Source of the DNA: Membranihabitans maritimus | GTDB taxonomy: Bacteria > Bacteroidota > Bacteroidia > Chitinophagales > Saprospiraceae | Direction of reading: 5' to 3' | Assembly: GCF_021729145.1 (NCBI RefSeq) | Contig: NZ_JAJSLW010000002.1 | Coordinates: 186,001-250,000 of the forward strand | Length of the DNA: 64,000 nucleotides | Shown here: piece after piece, positions 14,869 through 24,511 of the stretch | Layout of the letters: every line of letters begins with the position of its first letter | Numbering within the stretch: position 1 is the first letter of the stretch | Translations under genes and position numbers: made by a program | The notes under the pieces: generated by a model | What the model was told of the DNA's origin: nothing | Databases searched by the model: none | What the model saw: the letters and a program-made list of their open reading frames with translations, nothing else

Positions 14869-15576
14869 ATGAAGCGGGCTTTAATTATAGAGGATGATGT
14901 GGACATTGCTGAATTAATTGAACTTCATCTTTCGGACTTGAAGTTTGAGGTAGAAAAATTTCACGATGGCAAAAATGGCTTTATCAGAGCGATGAAGAAT
15001 AATTTTGACCTGATTGTTTTAGACATTATGTTGCCGGGAATGGAAGGGATGACAATTTGTACAAAGCTTCGAAATGCCCAGGTTAAGACACCTATAATAA
15101 TGTTAACGGCGAAAGCCGATGAAATTGATCAGGTTTTGGGATTGGAATCAGGAGCGGATGTCTATATCACAAAACCCTTTAGTGTACTGGAATTAAAGTC
15201 CAGGATCAAGGCTCTCTTTCGCAGAATTGACATTGAACGAAAAGACGATGGTTATGGGGGAAATAAAAATCCATCCAGCCTGAAATACGACGAACTAAGT
15301 ATTAATTTAGAAAATAAAAGTTTGCATATTCGGGGTCAACGAATTGATCTTACCCCAAAGGAATTTGAATTATTAGCATTATTAGCCTCCCACCCTGGAA
15401 GAAGTTATTCCCGTGACGAATTATTGAGAAAGGTATGGGGGTATGAATACAATGCTTACGAACATACTGTGAACAGTCACATTAATCGTCTAAGAGCTAA
15501 GATAGAACCGGATATGTCCTCACCAAAATATATTTTAACAACCTGGGGAGTAGGGTATCGATTTTTAAATAGTTGA
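14869..15576 (+). CDS. OmpR-family response regulator
   Basis: A 235-residue response regulator. Its receiver domain (residues 1-120) has acidic residues EDD at 8-10, phospho-acceptor Asp52 in LIVLDIMLPG and the conserved Lys in YITKPF. Its C-terminal winged helix (about 140-235) shows DLTPKEFELLALLASHPGR, VWGYEYNAYEHTVNSHINRL and TTWGVGYRF. It is followed after 12 bp by its histidine kinase and is therefore a standard two-component operon. The signal and regulon are unknown. Confidence 0.95.
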   Translation: MKRALIIEDDVDIAELIELHLSDLKFEVEKFHDGKNGFIRAMKNNFDLIVLDIMLPGMEGMTICTKLRNAQVKTPIIMLTAKADEIDQVLGLESGADVYITKPFSVLELKSRIKALFRRIDIERKDDGYGGNKNPSSLKYDELSINLENKSLHIRGQRIDLTPKEFELLALLASHPGRSYSRDELLRKVWGYEYNAYEHTVNSHINRLRAKIEPDMSSPKYILTTWGVGYRFLNS

Positions 15577-15588
15577 AACTAACTGTTC

Positions 15589-17067
15589 ATGAAACCAACG
15601 ATCAGAGTGAGTGCATTTTATTGGAAGATAGCAGTAATTTTTATGGTAGCTATACTCATTTTGGCAGTAATTTTTTTATGGGTTAGTATCAGGTCTTCTA
15701 TTGGCTATTTTCAGGAAGCCCACCAGCGATTGAATTCGGAAGTAGCAGAACACATTGCTCTGGAAACGGAACCATTTGTAAACGGAAGTATTAATTCTTC
15801 TGCCTTAGAAGATTTATTCCACGATGTAATGGTTTTACATCCCAGTTTGGAAATTTACCTTTTGGACAATACAGGTCAAATATTGGCCTATTCCGCTCCG
15901 GATTCTCTGATTCAGTTGCAATCAGTAGAGATCGATCCGATAGAGACATTTATAGAAAAGCAGGGAGAAGTCTTTGTCAAGGGATCAGACCCGAGACATC
16001 CCGATCAGAAAAAAATATTTTCGGCGGCACCTGTAATTAGATCTGGCATCCACCATGGGTATGTTTACGCCGTTCTTCGGGGAGATCAATATACTTCAAC
16101 CAATGATGCATTATTTGAAAGTTATGGATTTCGTCTGGCTACAAAAGTAATAGTAATTGCTATTATTGCTTCATTGGTCATTGGCTTGTTGGCTTTTCGC
16201 ATAATTACCGGTAACCTTGAACATGTAATTCGTCAAATAAGAGCATATCGTTTACTGCCGGATAAATCCGGATATAGAATGGAAGCATCAGGAGAGTTGA
16301 AGCCCCTTGCAATTACTTTTAATCGGATGGCGCAGGAAATTGAAGAAAATATAAATGCTATTAAAAAAATGGAAAAGTCTCGTAGAGAACTTATCGCCAA
16401 TGTATCCCACGATCTTCGAACCCCTCTTTCGACAATCAGGGGATATGCAGAAACCCTCCTGGTGATGGATAAGTCACTATCCGGTAAGGATAGAAAAAAG
16501 TATACCAGGGTAATTTTGAACAATGCCAAAAGACTAAAAAAACAAGCTGATGAATTATTTGAATTATCAAGACTGGAGAGTGGAGAAATCCAGATACAAT
16601 GTGAACCATTTTCCATATCCGAATTAGTGCAGGATAATATTCAAAAATACAAAGACAAAGCACATGAAAAAGGTATTAATCTCAAATCTGAAATTCCCGA
16701 TGAAATTCCTCTTGCATTTGCAGATATTGGGTTGATTGATCGTGTACTTCAAAATTTAATCGATAATGCCCTTAAATTTACTGCTGGAAAGGGGGTAGTC
16801 ACCATAGAACTATGCCACCGTATTAGGCCGGGAAATATTTGTGTAATGGTCAGGGATACAGGAATAGGAATTCCGGATACCTTAATAGATTCTGTCTTCA
16901 ATCGTTATATCAAATCGAACCGCAATTTTACAGAAGAGTCCGGATCAGGGTTGGGATTGGCAATAGTAAAAAACATTTTGGAACTTCATAATACAGAAAT
17001 TTTTGTCGAAAGTATAGTCGATGAGGGAACCACATTTTACTTTGATTTGCCCGTATACAATAGTTAA
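15589..17067 (+). CDS. Membrane sensor histidine kinase (EnvZ/BaeS-like)
   Basis: A 492-residue kinase with a membrane helix near residues 12-34 and an extracytoplasmic sensor domain to about 185 containing PSLEIYLLDNTGQILAYS, a PAS/Cache-like element. A second helix (about 186-206), HAMP linker, HisKA with His274 in NVSHDLRTPLSTIRGYAETL and an ATPase domain with NLIDNALKFT and SGSGLGLAIVKNI follow. It is the partner of the OmpR-type regulator just upstream. Its stop codon is only 4 bp from the stop of the convergent P-type ATPase gene, leaving no room for separate terminators. Confidence 0.95.
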   Translation: MKPTIRVSAFYWKIAVIFMVAILILAVIFLWVSIRSSIGYFQEAHQRLNSEVAEHIALETEPFVNGSINSSALEDLFHDVMVLHPSLEIYLLDNTGQILAYSAPDSLIQLQSVEIDPIETFIEKQGEVFVKGSDPRHPDQKKIFSAAPVIRSGIHHGYVYAVLRGDQYTSTNDALFESYGFRLATKVIVIAIIASLVIGLLAFRIITGNLEHVIRQIRAYRLLPDKSGYRMEASGELKPLAITFNRMAQEIEENINAIKKMEKSRRELIANVSHDLRTPLSTIRGYAETLLVMDKSLSGKDRKKYTRVILNNAKRLKKQADELFELSRLESGEIQIQCEPFSISELVQDNIQKYKDKAHEKGINLKSEIPDEIPLAFADIGLIDRVLQNLIDNALKFTAGKGVVTIELCHRIRPGNICVMVRDTGIGIPDTLIDSVFNRYIKSNRNFTEESGSGLGLAIVKNILELHNTEIFVESIVDEGTTFYFDLPVYNS

Positions 17068-17071
17068 ATAA

Positions 17072-19582
17072 TTATTGAGTCGGAGGAGAATTCCGTCTCC
17101 TGATCCATTTAAATGCCTCAAACCAAATAACACTTATAAATCCTATTGCTATAGATATAAGTAGTTGGTTAACAGTAATTTGTTCGAATCCAAAAAAACC
17201 AGCAACAGGCTTGAAATAAACCATAATGCCAGTTAAAATACTAGTGACAAAAATTATTATACCTACTAGATTGTTTTTGTATTTCATAGTTGTAATAATA
17301 GAGTAATAAAAGGATCGGTTGACTAATGTGAGAAAAATATTAGCTGCGATAAGTACTAAAAACACCATTGTCCGGGTAGTAGCTTCACCTGATCCTTGCG
17401 ATACGGCATATTGGTAAACAAACAGACTCCCAATTGTTATGATCAACCCTTGAATTACACTGGTAAATAATTCTCTACCATTAAAAAAAGTATTGGTAAA
17501 AGGTCTTGGGTTTTGTAACATTGTGTTTTTCTCCATGGGTTCATTTTCATAAATAATAGAACAAGTTGGTCCCATTATCAATTCAAGAAAAATAATATGA
17601 ACAGGCGTAAAAATATTAGGATAAATCCACCCAAGGGCAAGAGGAATAAAAACAGTTAGAATTATGGGGATGTGAATTGAAATAATATATTGAATAGCTT
17701 TTTTAAGGTTAGCGTATATTTTTCTTCCGAGCGCAACCGCATCAATCAGCTTAGATAGGTTGTCATCAGTAAGGATCAACGATGAAGCCTGTCTGGCTAT
17801 TTCAGTTCCTTTTTGCCCCATGGCTATCCCAATATTAGCAGCTTTTAGGGCAGGTCCATCGTTCACTCCATCACCAATCATAGCTACGATATTATTTTGC
17901 GCTTTAAGAGAATTAATGATCCTTAGTTTTGCTTCTGGAAACATCCTGGAAAAAATCCTGAATTGCTGAGTGGCTTTAGCTAGTTGTGTATCGTCCAATT
18001 CCATCAACTCTTTTCCAGTAATGGTTTTATCCCAGCCTTGAAGATCAATTTGCCTGGCAATTGCAGAAGTTGTTACTGGATTGTCTCCTGTGACAATTTT
18101 CATTGAAATACCAGCTTTGTAAAACTTTTCGAAAACCTCTTTTGTATTTTCTTTCGGAGGATCATAAAATGCCAATAATCCTAAAAATTTAATAGGTAAG
18201 TCAACTTGTTTTTCCGGGTATTTACCATCATCAATGCTGGATATCCCAACTCCCAATAAACGATATCCCTCATTGGCCATTTGTTCCAAAATCCCATAAA
18301 CTTCATTTCTGGATTGCTCGGACATATTACAAACACTGATCAACGCTTCCGGTGCTCCTTTTGTAGCGATAATTTTATCACCAAGGGAATTAGTGAAAAT
18401 ATGTGTCATCATGGGTGGGTTGCCCGTTAGTGGATATTTAAAGTCTAAAGAATATTTGGTCCTGTCATCCTCAGCGATAATATCTTTGTAGGTCTCATGA
18501 ATTGCTTTTTCCATTTGATCAAATGGGATGGGTTCACTTGCCCACATCCCCATACGAATGAGTTCTTTTTCTTTTTCCGAAGAGTTTTTTTCAGGTTGTG
18601 TAATTTTACCTGTTGACAGGGTGAAAATTTTAGCAAGTGACATTTTATTCTCGGTAATAGTCCCTGTTTTGTCAGCGCAAATAACAGAAGCACTTCCAAG
18701 GGTTTCTACCGTTTTCATTTGCTTGACAACAACGCCCATATTCATTAACCTCAAAGCACCAAGCGCCATAAAAGTAGTAAAAGCAACAGGAATTTCTTCG
18801 GGTAGTATGCTCATAGCCAATGTGAGGGATTTTAATAGGCTATCTAGAAAATTGCTGGAATTATAATAATTTATTCCCCATACAATAAAAAATACAATGA
18901 CTCCGGCAATAACCATCTTGCGTACAAAGGAGTTAATTTGAATTTCCAATGGTGATTTTTCATCCTTGATATCCTGAAGGCTTTTACCAATTTTTCCCAG
19001 TTGAGTATTGTTCCCTATTGCCGTTATTTTGGCTATTGCCATGCCACTGTCCACAGTAGTGCCGGAATATATTGACTTATTTGATGAAGTTGCCGTTTTA
19101 TACACTGACATGGATTCTCCAGTGAGTAATGATTCATTTACATAAAAGTCACTGGATTGGATGATTTCTCCATCTGCGGTAATTAATGTGCCTTCTTCTG
19201 CGAGCAATAGATCCCCTACTACTATTTCTTCAGAAGGAATTTCAATAATAGAATAATTTCTAATGACCTTTGATTTTGGTTGTGTTAGCTCTTTAAGTTT
19301 TTTAATTGCGTTTCTGCTCCTGGAGTCTTGAAACAGAGAAATAGCTGCAACAAAAATGATGGCGATGGAAAGAAATAAGCCGTCTCCAAATTCTCCACTT
19401 ATGAAATACACTAATGATGCAATTAATAATATAACGATCATTGGCTCTTTAAAAAGCCCTATTAGAAATGACAATATTGTATTTTGTTTCTTATGGGTAA
19501 TAATATTTTTACCGAATTTTTTTTGAGCCTGTCTAGCTTCTTCTTCGGTTAATCCTTTTATAGAAACTTTATCTTTTGCCAT
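17072..19582 (-). CDS. P-type ATPase, calcium-pump-like (type II)
   Basis: An 836-residue cation pump. The N-terminal cation ATPase domain (GLTEEEARQAQKKFGKN), the actuator motif LLTGESMSV, TM4 with ILPEEIPVAF, phosphorylation Asp304 in CADKTGTITENK, the nucleotide-binding domain and the hinge MIGDGVNDGPALKAANIG are all present, followed by the C-terminal membrane block. The overall layout fits type IIA/IIB Ca2+ or related pumps. The TM4 motif PEEIP instead of PEGLP makes the ion uncertain. It is convergent with the two-component operon. Confidence 0.92.
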   Translation of the reverse strand: MAKDKVSIKGLTEEEARQAQKKFGKNIITHKKQNTILSFLIGLFKEPMIVILLIASLVYFISGEFGDGLFLSIAIIFVAAISLFQDSRSRNAIKKLKELTQPKSKVIRNYSIIEIPSEEIVVGDLLLAEEGTLITADGEIIQSSDFYVNESLLTGESMSVYKTATSSNKSIYSGTTVDSGMAIAKITAIGNNTQLGKIGKSLQDIKDEKSPLEIQINSFVRKMVIAGVIVFFIVWGINYYNSSNFLDSLLKSLTLAMSILPEEIPVAFTTFMALGALRLMNMGVVVKQMKTVETLGSASVICADKTGTITENKMSLAKIFTLSTGKITQPEKNSSEKEKELIRMGMWASEPIPFDQMEKAIHETYKDIIAEDDRTKYSLDFKYPLTGNPPMMTHIFTNSLGDKIIATKGAPEALISVCNMSEQSRNEVYGILEQMANEGYRLLGVGISSIDDGKYPEKQVDLPIKFLGLLAFYDPPKENTKEVFEKFYKAGISMKIVTGDNPVTTSAIARQIDLQGWDKTITGKELMELDDTQLAKATQQFRIFSRMFPEAKLRIINSLKAQNNIVAMIGDGVNDGPALKAANIGIAMGQKGTEIARQASSLILTDDNLSKLIDAVALGRKIYANLKKAIQYIISIHIPIILTVFIPLALGWIYPNIFTPVHIIFLELIMGPTCSIIYENEPMEKNTMLQNPRPFTNTFFNGRELFTSVIQGLIITIGSLFVYQYAVSQGSGEATTRTMVFLVLIAANIFLTLVNRSFYYSIITTMKYKNNLVGIIIFVTSILTGIMVYFKPVAGFFGFEQITVNQLLISIAIGFISVIWFEAFKWIRRRNSPPTQ

Positions 19583-19696
19583 ATTTAGAGTATGATTAAG
19601 AATTTATAGCAATAAATTAATTATTAGTTCGCGTAATTATTTTAAAACATGTAAGTAATTACATTTCCTATTTTTATCCCTCCATGAGCCCTAAGG

Positions 19697-19766
19697 ATTA
19701 AAACTTTACGTGCCTTCGCGTTGCTCGGCGAGACTTTGTGTAATTTTTTAGCTCTTACGCAAAGAA
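19697..19766. repeat. Degenerate intergenic repeat-like element with inverted repeat
   Basis: The CTTTACGTGCC...CTTCGCG...ACTTTGTGTAA text resembles low-complexity intergenic repeats common in Bacteroidota. CTTTGTGTAA (about 19734-19743) can pair with TTACGCAAAG (about 19756-19765) with one wobble. No gene is seen between 19583 and 19866. Confidence 0.3.
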
Positions 19767-19866
19767 TCGCTGATATTCCACATCCATATGGAATCCGAAG
19801 AGTTGCCAAGAGAATTCGTTAAATTTAGACAAGCTCTTATCCTTTTTCTTGGACCCTAAACCAATA

Positions 19867-20382
19867 TTAACTTATTTTTTTTATCATCTTAAAATTTTTC
19901 AATAAAATATTTTGTCTCATTGGGTACTGCTCCTTAATTATAATGAAGCCTTTGTTTTGAAAAAATGGAAGAGCTGTGATACTGACATCTGAAGTCAAAG
20001 CTGTGATATTGCTCTCTATCGCATTTGATTCCAGGTGATTATATAAATAAGAGCCAATTCCTTTTTTTTGTAAATTGTAATCCACATATAAAAAATCGAT
20101 ATATCCATCGATTCTTAATGAACCAAATCCAACAATTTGGTTCTCAATTAAAATAACAGGAAAGTATTGATCATTAATTTTCTGTAACCACGGATCGGGT
20201 TTTTTTGCCGATGAGACCCATGCATTTATTTGTTTATGTGTATAATCATTCTGACACGAAAATGAAATGGTATGAACAAATAAATCCAGAATGCCATACA
20301 TGTCCTGCTCCAATGCCTGTCGAGTCGTTAAATTAGATATATTGGATCTCTTCATGAAATTATTATTCTTATAGTTAGGCAT
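19867..20382 (-). CDS. GNAT-family N-acetyltransferase
   Basis: A 171-residue acetyltransferase of the small GNAT type. The acetyl-CoA binding region is YVDYNLQKKGIGSYLYNHLE, preceded by the strand VGFGSLRIDGYIDFLYVD and followed by LTSDVSITALPFFQNKGF. The ATG directly follows the TAA stop of the DUF1801 gene, so the two are translationally coupled. Met10 is a possible alternative start. The substrate is unknown. Confidence 0.85.
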   Translation of the reverse strand: MPNYKNNNFMKRSNISNLTTRQALEQDMYGILDLFVHTISFSCQNDYTHKQINAWVSSAKKPDPWLQKINDQYFPVILIENQIVGFGSLRIDGYIDFLYVDYNLQKKGIGSYLYNHLESNAIESNITALTSDVSITALPFFQNKGFIIIKEQYPMRQNILLKNFKMIKKIS

Positions 20383-20730
20383 TTAGTAATGATCTATTGC
20401 CTTCAATAGAATGTTTTTAATTACCTGGATTGGTAGGTCCCTGTAAACGTCTATTTTCAATATTTTTATTTGTTTGCGATTTCCTGCTTCCAATTCGGGA
20501 TGATTAAGTAAATATCCATAATAAAATCCAACATACGGTTCGCCAGACTTTCTTTCAATCCAAATATAACATAGAATTTTGCCCTTGTAATAGAAAAAAG
20601 GTGCTCCGTATTTGTAGGCTGACCGAATATCCTTATTTGTGTCCATTATAATATCGCGTAATGCCAATAGACATTCTCTTATTTCCGGGTTTAAATTCTC
20701 ATAAAAACTGTCAAGATTGTTTAATGTCAC
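20383..20730 (-). CDS. DUF1801 domain protein
   Basis: A 115-residue protein covering one DUF1801 (YdhG-like) domain: NPEIRECLLALRDIIM, IRSAYKYGAPFFYYKGKILCYI, GEPYVGFYYG and the C-terminal helix VIKNILLKAIDHY. The start is GTG; the next Met would remove the first helix of the domain. The stop abuts the start of the GNAT gene. The biochemical role of the family is not settled. Confidence 0.8.
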   Translation of the reverse strand: MTLNNLDSFYENLNPEIRECLLALRDIIMDTNKDIRSAYKYGAPFFYYKGKILCYIWIERKSGEPYVGFYYGYLLNHPELEAGNRKQIKILKIDVYRDLPIQVIKNILLKAIDHY

Positions 20731-20828
20731 ACGCTAAAATTCTATATATACTTGTTACAAGATGAGTGATATAGAAAGTAATATATAAAGTCTTCAAAAA
20801 ATAATTTTAAAAAGCAAGGAAAATTATT

Positions 20829-20861
20829 TGACCCTAACATTACGTCATACCATATCTTTGG
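20829..20861 (+). promoter_or_regulatory. MerR-type promoter with lengthened spacer
   Basis: TTG (20829-20831) and an exact TAnnTTTG box (TATCTTTG, 20854-20861) are separated by 22 bp, longer than the roughly 19 bp usual in this phylum. The spacer holds the incomplete dyad TGACCCTAACATTACGTCA (20830-20848). MerR-family activators typically bind such dyads in over-long spacers. It precedes the GTG of the TipA-like regulator, so it is probably an autoregulated promoter. Confidence 0.6.
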
Positions 20862-20885
20862 TCTTGAAATCAAAATGTTAGTAAA

Positions 20886-21662
20886 GTGGAATCCGGAAAA
20901 CATTATACAGTCAAAGAATTAGCGGATATGGCGGGGGTGAGCGTACGTAGCCTTCACCATTATGACCGGATTGGTTTGTTGCACCCGGATTTTCGTACCG
21001 ACGCGGGGTATCGAATGTACGGGAAGACGGAATTGTTGCGATTACAGCAAATTCTATTTTATAAGGAATTGGATTTCGGACTTAAGGAAATTACCGAAAT
21101 TCTTGACAATCCCGATTTTGAATTGATAAGTGCACTGAAAAATCATAAGGAAAAACTATTGTCCGAAATAGAACGCATTGAGCAGCTGCTGACGACCATT
21201 GACAAGACTATTGATCATTTAAAAAACAAAACAAAGATGAAACACGAGTCATTATACGAGGGTATTCCCAAAGAAAAAGCCAAATCCTGGCGTAAAGAAG
21301 CTATGGAGAAGTGGCCCGATGAGGTTAAAAGATCTGAAGAATCGTTGCTTAAAATGGAGAGGGAAGGATTCGAAAAATTGAAAAATGACTTTGCAAATTG
21401 TTGGGCATCCCTGGCAACCATGAAAAGTGAAGATCCCACTTCGGAAAGTGTACAGTACGAAGTGTATAGGCATTACCGATTTATTCGTCAGTTCTGGGGT
21501 ACTGCCGGAGAAGCAGACCTGCAGGGTGATGCCTATTCCGGCCTGGGGGATATGTATGTCAGCGATGAGCGATATACTTCGATAGACGGGAAACCCGATC
21601 CTGAATTTGCCGAATTTATGCAAAAAGCCATGCAGCATTTTGCGGATACGCGGTTGAAGTAA
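20886..21662 (+). CDS. MerR-family regulator with TipAS ligand-binding domain
   Basis: A 258-residue protein. The N-terminal MerR winged helix shows YTVKELADMAGVSVRSLHHY, DAGYRMYGKTELLRLQQIL and a coiled dimerisation helix to about residue 115. The C-terminal TipAS domain (about 140-255) has FWGTAGEADLQGDAYSGLGD and FMQKAMQHFADTRL. Members sense drugs or peptides and activate transcription by untwisting a long promoter spacer. The start is GTG; the ATG at 20876 is out of frame. A good terminator follows the stop. Confidence 0.93.
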   Translation: MESGKHYTVKELADMAGVSVRSLHHYDRIGLLHPDFRTDAGYRMYGKTELLRLQQILFYKELDFGLKEITEILDNPDFELISALKNHKEKLLSEIERIEQLLTTIDKTIDHLKNKTKMKHESLYEGIPKEKAKSWRKEAMEKWPDEVKRSEESLLKMEREGFEKLKNDFANCWASLATMKSEDPTSESVQYEVYRHYRFIRQFWGTAGEADLQGDAYSGLGDMYVSDERYTSIDGKPDPEFAEFMQKAMQHFADTRLK

Positions 21663-21674
21663 TTACTGGGGTTT

Positions 21675-21699
21675 GGGATTTAGTCAATCCCTATTTTTT
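21675..21699 (+). terminator. Rho-independent terminator after the TipA-like gene
   Basis: GGGATT and AATCCC (21675-21680 and 21686-21691) form a 6-bp stem with a 5-base loop followed by TATTTTTT. It overlaps the last codons of the convergent gene on the minus strand. Confidence 0.8.
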
Positions 21700-22274
21700 C
21701 GATTCATCATTTTTATTACAAATTTTCGTAAGAATAACGGAGGGTACTTATACCCTTTTTTTGCCAAGCGAATGCCCATTGGTTCATATTCTTTTTTATT
21801 CAATGGCAGATTGGTTCCCAGGCCATCGACATACCGATTGAACATACAAAATGCAGAAGCAATGAGTATCGTATCGTGAATGTCCTCATCCAGTGCACCG
21901 CCATTTTTGGCCGTAATAATATCGTCCTCTGTAACTTCCCGACCACTCTTTTGTACTTTGGAGGCAATAGCCAGTAATGCTTTCATTTTATCGGATACAG
22001 GAGCGGTGGCCAGATCCGTAATCACACAGTTAATTGTATTTCCATTGTCATTAAAATGAACATTGGCGGAAGCGCTATGGGATTCATGGCAGAATTCACA
22101 TTTGTTGAGTTTAGAAACATAGGAAGCAATGAGTTCTCTTTCTCCCTGGCTTAAATTCGAAGGGCCGTGCAATAAAGTATGGGCGAGATTGGAAAGTGCT
22201 TTTCCGGTAGGCCCTTTGTAAAAAAGCAATTCTACAATTCCCGGTTGGTTAATTCCAGTGTTAATGTACGTCAT
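21684..22274 (-). CDS. Carboxymuconolactone decarboxylase-family / AhpD-like peroxidase-related protein
   Basis: A 196-residue helical protein with the redox motif CEFCHESH (Cys59, Cys62, His66) characteristic of AhpD-like and peroxidase-related proteins. It is preceded by LSQGERELIASYVSKLN and followed by helices in which YKYPPLFLRKFVIK is near the end. AhpD-like members reduce peroxiredoxins or act as alkylhydroperoxidases. It has its own promoter region and is convergent with the TipA-like gene. Confidence 0.87.
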   Translation of the reverse strand: MTYINTGINQPGIVELLFYKGPTGKALSNLAHTLLHGPSNLSQGERELIASYVSKLNKCEFCHESHSASANVHFNDNGNTINCVITDLATAPVSDKMKALLAIASKVQKSGREVTEDDIITAKNGGALDEDIHDTILIASAFCMFNRYVDGLGTNLPLNKKEYEPMGIRLAKKGYKYPPLFLRKFVIKMMNRKNRD

Positions 22275-22331
22275 ATTTTGTGGTTTTCTCTCAATTTCGC
22301 AATTTTCGTAGAGTTCTCAAAATCCTTGCTT

Positions 22332-24119
22332 TTATTTTGATTTGGTTTCCATAGCAGCCAGGAGATAAATCAACGAAGCCGTTCCATCCATCGTTGGTTC
22401 ATTGGTACTGTAATCTCCAGGATCGTCGTGATAAACCGCCAGGTCGGACTGGAATAGAGCGTATTCATCGGGATCGATGAGTTTAATACCGATCAAATTG
22501 CCATAGATACTGCCGTATACCGGACCATCTACCAATCCTCCCTTTACCGGATAATCATGTAACACCGTAAACGAAGTGTGGGGTGATACGGGTGTATGGC
22601 CCTTTCCCGGCAATCCTACGACCATGCTTGTTCCCCAGGGATTGAACCCGAAAAGCCAGTCAAAACACGCTTGTTCCAGTTCACGGAAAGTTTCATCATC
22701 GGTCAACTCGCGGTATTGGTGGCATTGAATAGCGAAAGATGTAGTCAGGTTATTGGAACACCAGATAAAGGGTATCCCCCGATAAAATGCATTGGTCTTT
22801 GCCTTTTGCCAGACTTTTTCAATACCCGCTTTCAGGTAGTTTATTACTTCACGCTTATGTTTTCCTTCCAGGATCTTTGCCAATTCGTAATGGTTGAAAT
22901 TATGAAAAGGGTACCATTGATAGTGACGTGCTGTATTATTCCCCATCCAGGGAATTACTTTCTCTACTGATGCGTACTTCAAGGCCTGATCAAGGTAAAA
23001 AGAGTCTTTTGTAACACGGAAAACCCCGACTGCTCCCAGTTCCATATCATCGGTCCAATTATCTTCCTCATAGAAATAGGGTGCTTTATTGGGGGCGATC
23101 TGTGTCACCCCCGGATTCTCTTGTCCAAATGCATAAGCAGACTTTGATCGCTTTTCCAGAAGTTTAGCAAATGACATTTCTTCCCTGAACAATTCCGAGC
23201 CCAGCTCCAAAGCACTGGCAAACTTCCCCGCAATGGAAGAAGTCCCGGTAGCCCTGTTTTGATATTTTCCGAGACCTTGTGGTTTCCCAGACACGAAATA
23301 AACAGGCCTGCCGATTCCTGGCTCGTATCCATAATTGACAGAATCCCTCGTAGGCAATCGATACCCTGAATGATCCCGATCATCTGCAATTTGGTTGAAC
23401 ATCCAATCCTCTCTAGGGTGCATTTTCAACAACCATTCCAATCCCCAACGAGCTTCGTCAAGCACATCGGGAAGGTTATTTTCTCCATCCAAACCGTTAG
23501 AAAGGTGTTGATCTCCAAACGCTTCCGGGAAATCTCGATATGCGGCTAGCAAATGGTAGGTAGCGTTGGCAGAAGTGGAGGAATATTGAAGATAATCACT
23601 GGCATCGTGCCATCCACCAGTAACATCTACAAAAGAATGATCTTCCATAGGTCCGTACACTGTGTAGCCATCCGTAGTATGGCAAGAATCATTTAAATAG
23701 GGATTGAACCCGCACCGCTGTTGTCTCATATACTGTAGTGCAAAGTCTGCAGTACCATTATAAACGTCCTTCGAGACCCTAAATTCAGGAGAACGGACTC
23801 CTCCTACTTGTAGATAATACGTACCCGGTTCACTGATATTTGAAAAGTCCAATCGGTAAGATTCCAAAAAAGGACCATACGATCCGAAGTTTCGACCAAT
23901 AGCTTTCCTCAAAATGGTTTTGTCTGTTTCCGAACTAATAAGTTCGAAATAAGCACTTTTTGTTTCAGAGAAGGTACCAAAAACGGCGACTTTAGTAAGA
24001 TTTGGAAGGTATCCCAGTTGATTGATCCGGATTACAGGGTCTGATTGCTGAGATATAGCCGGAATGGTCGATAAACATAGGATTAAAATAGCTGTCTTTA
24101 AGCAGAACATATACGCCAT
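22332..24119 (-). CDS. Glycoside hydrolase family 9 endoglucanase-like protein
   Basis: A 595-residue exported enzyme. A signal peptide (ending about AISQ) is followed by an N-terminal Ig-like CelD_N domain (VIRINQLGYLPN to VGGVRSPEFRVS) and the GH9 (alpha/alpha)6 barrel. The nucleophile-water-activating Asp cluster is GGWHDASDYLQYSST, the substrate loop is GFNPWGTSMVVGLPG, and the proton donor Glu574 lies in STNEPTMDGTASLIYLL. The expected target is beta-1,4-glucan or a mixed-linkage glucan. No CBM or sorting domain is present, and it is not linked to a SusCD pair. Met4 is an alternative start. Confidence 0.92.
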   Translation of the reverse strand: MAYMFCLKTAILILCLSTIPAISQQSDPVIRINQLGYLPNLTKVAVFGTFSETKSAYFELISSETDKTILRKAIGRNFGSYGPFLESYRLDFSNISEPGTYYLQVGGVRSPEFRVSKDVYNGTADFALQYMRQQRCGFNPYLNDSCHTTDGYTVYGPMEDHSFVDVTGGWHDASDYLQYSSTSANATYHLLAAYRDFPEAFGDQHLSNGLDGENNLPDVLDEARWGLEWLLKMHPREDWMFNQIADDRDHSGYRLPTRDSVNYGYEPGIGRPVYFVSGKPQGLGKYQNRATGTSSIAGKFASALELGSELFREEMSFAKLLEKRSKSAYAFGQENPGVTQIAPNKAPYFYEEDNWTDDMELGAVGVFRVTKDSFYLDQALKYASVEKVIPWMGNNTARHYQWYPFHNFNHYELAKILEGKHKREVINYLKAGIEKVWQKAKTNAFYRGIPFIWCSNNLTTSFAIQCHQYRELTDDETFRELEQACFDWLFGFNPWGTSMVVGLPGKGHTPVSPHTSFTVLHDYPVKGGLVDGPVYGSIYGNLIGIKLIDPDEYALFQSDLAVYHDDPGDYSTNEPTMDGTASLIYLLAAMETKSK

Positions 24120-24171
24120 AAAATATTTTAATGAGGAAATTAAACAATATTAATTTAATTTGGTTATATTC

Positions 24172-24181
24172 GATACGTATC
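24172..24181. promoter_or_regulatory. Palindrome, candidate HigA operator
   Basis: GATACGTATC is a perfect 10-bp palindrome, 42 bp before the HigB start and in the divergent region with the GH9 gene. HigA antitoxins usually repress their operon from such sites. Confidence 0.35.
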
Positions 24182-24223
24182 ACATAAAAAATTAATGCTG
24201 ATGCGATTGAATGTTATAGTTCT

Positions 24224-24505
24224 ATGATATATTCTTTTTCTTGTAAGGAGACTGAAAAAATTTGGAATGGTCAATATTCCAAAAGGTTCCCGGTTGAAAT
24301 ACAAGAACGATCATTACGTAAGTTGAGACAATTAGATGTTGCATTGACTATTGAAGATTTGAAAAATCCTCCCGGAAATCATTTAGAATCATTAAAGGGC
24401 AGTTTGATGGGTCAAATGAGTATTCGGATAAACAGACAATGGAGAATTTGTTTTATATGGGAGAATTCGAATGTACACGAAGTAAAAATCATCGATTATC
24501 ATTAA
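24224..24505 (+). CDS. higB: HigB-type (RelE superfamily) toxin
   Basis: A 93-residue protein matching HigB. RKLRQLDVALTIEDLKNPPG, NHLESLKGSLMGQMSIRIN and RQWRICFIWEN...VKIIDYH give the RelE fold, with conserved Arg residues near the end. It would cleave mRNA in the ribosome. The toxin gene precedes the antitoxin gene by 6 bp, the usual HigBA order. Confidence 0.92.
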   Translation: MIYSFSCKETEKIWNGQYSKRFPVEIQERSLRKLRQLDVALTIEDLKNPPGNHLESLKGSLMGQMSIRINRQWRICFIWENSNVHEVKIIDYH

Positions 24506-24511
24506 ATTTTA

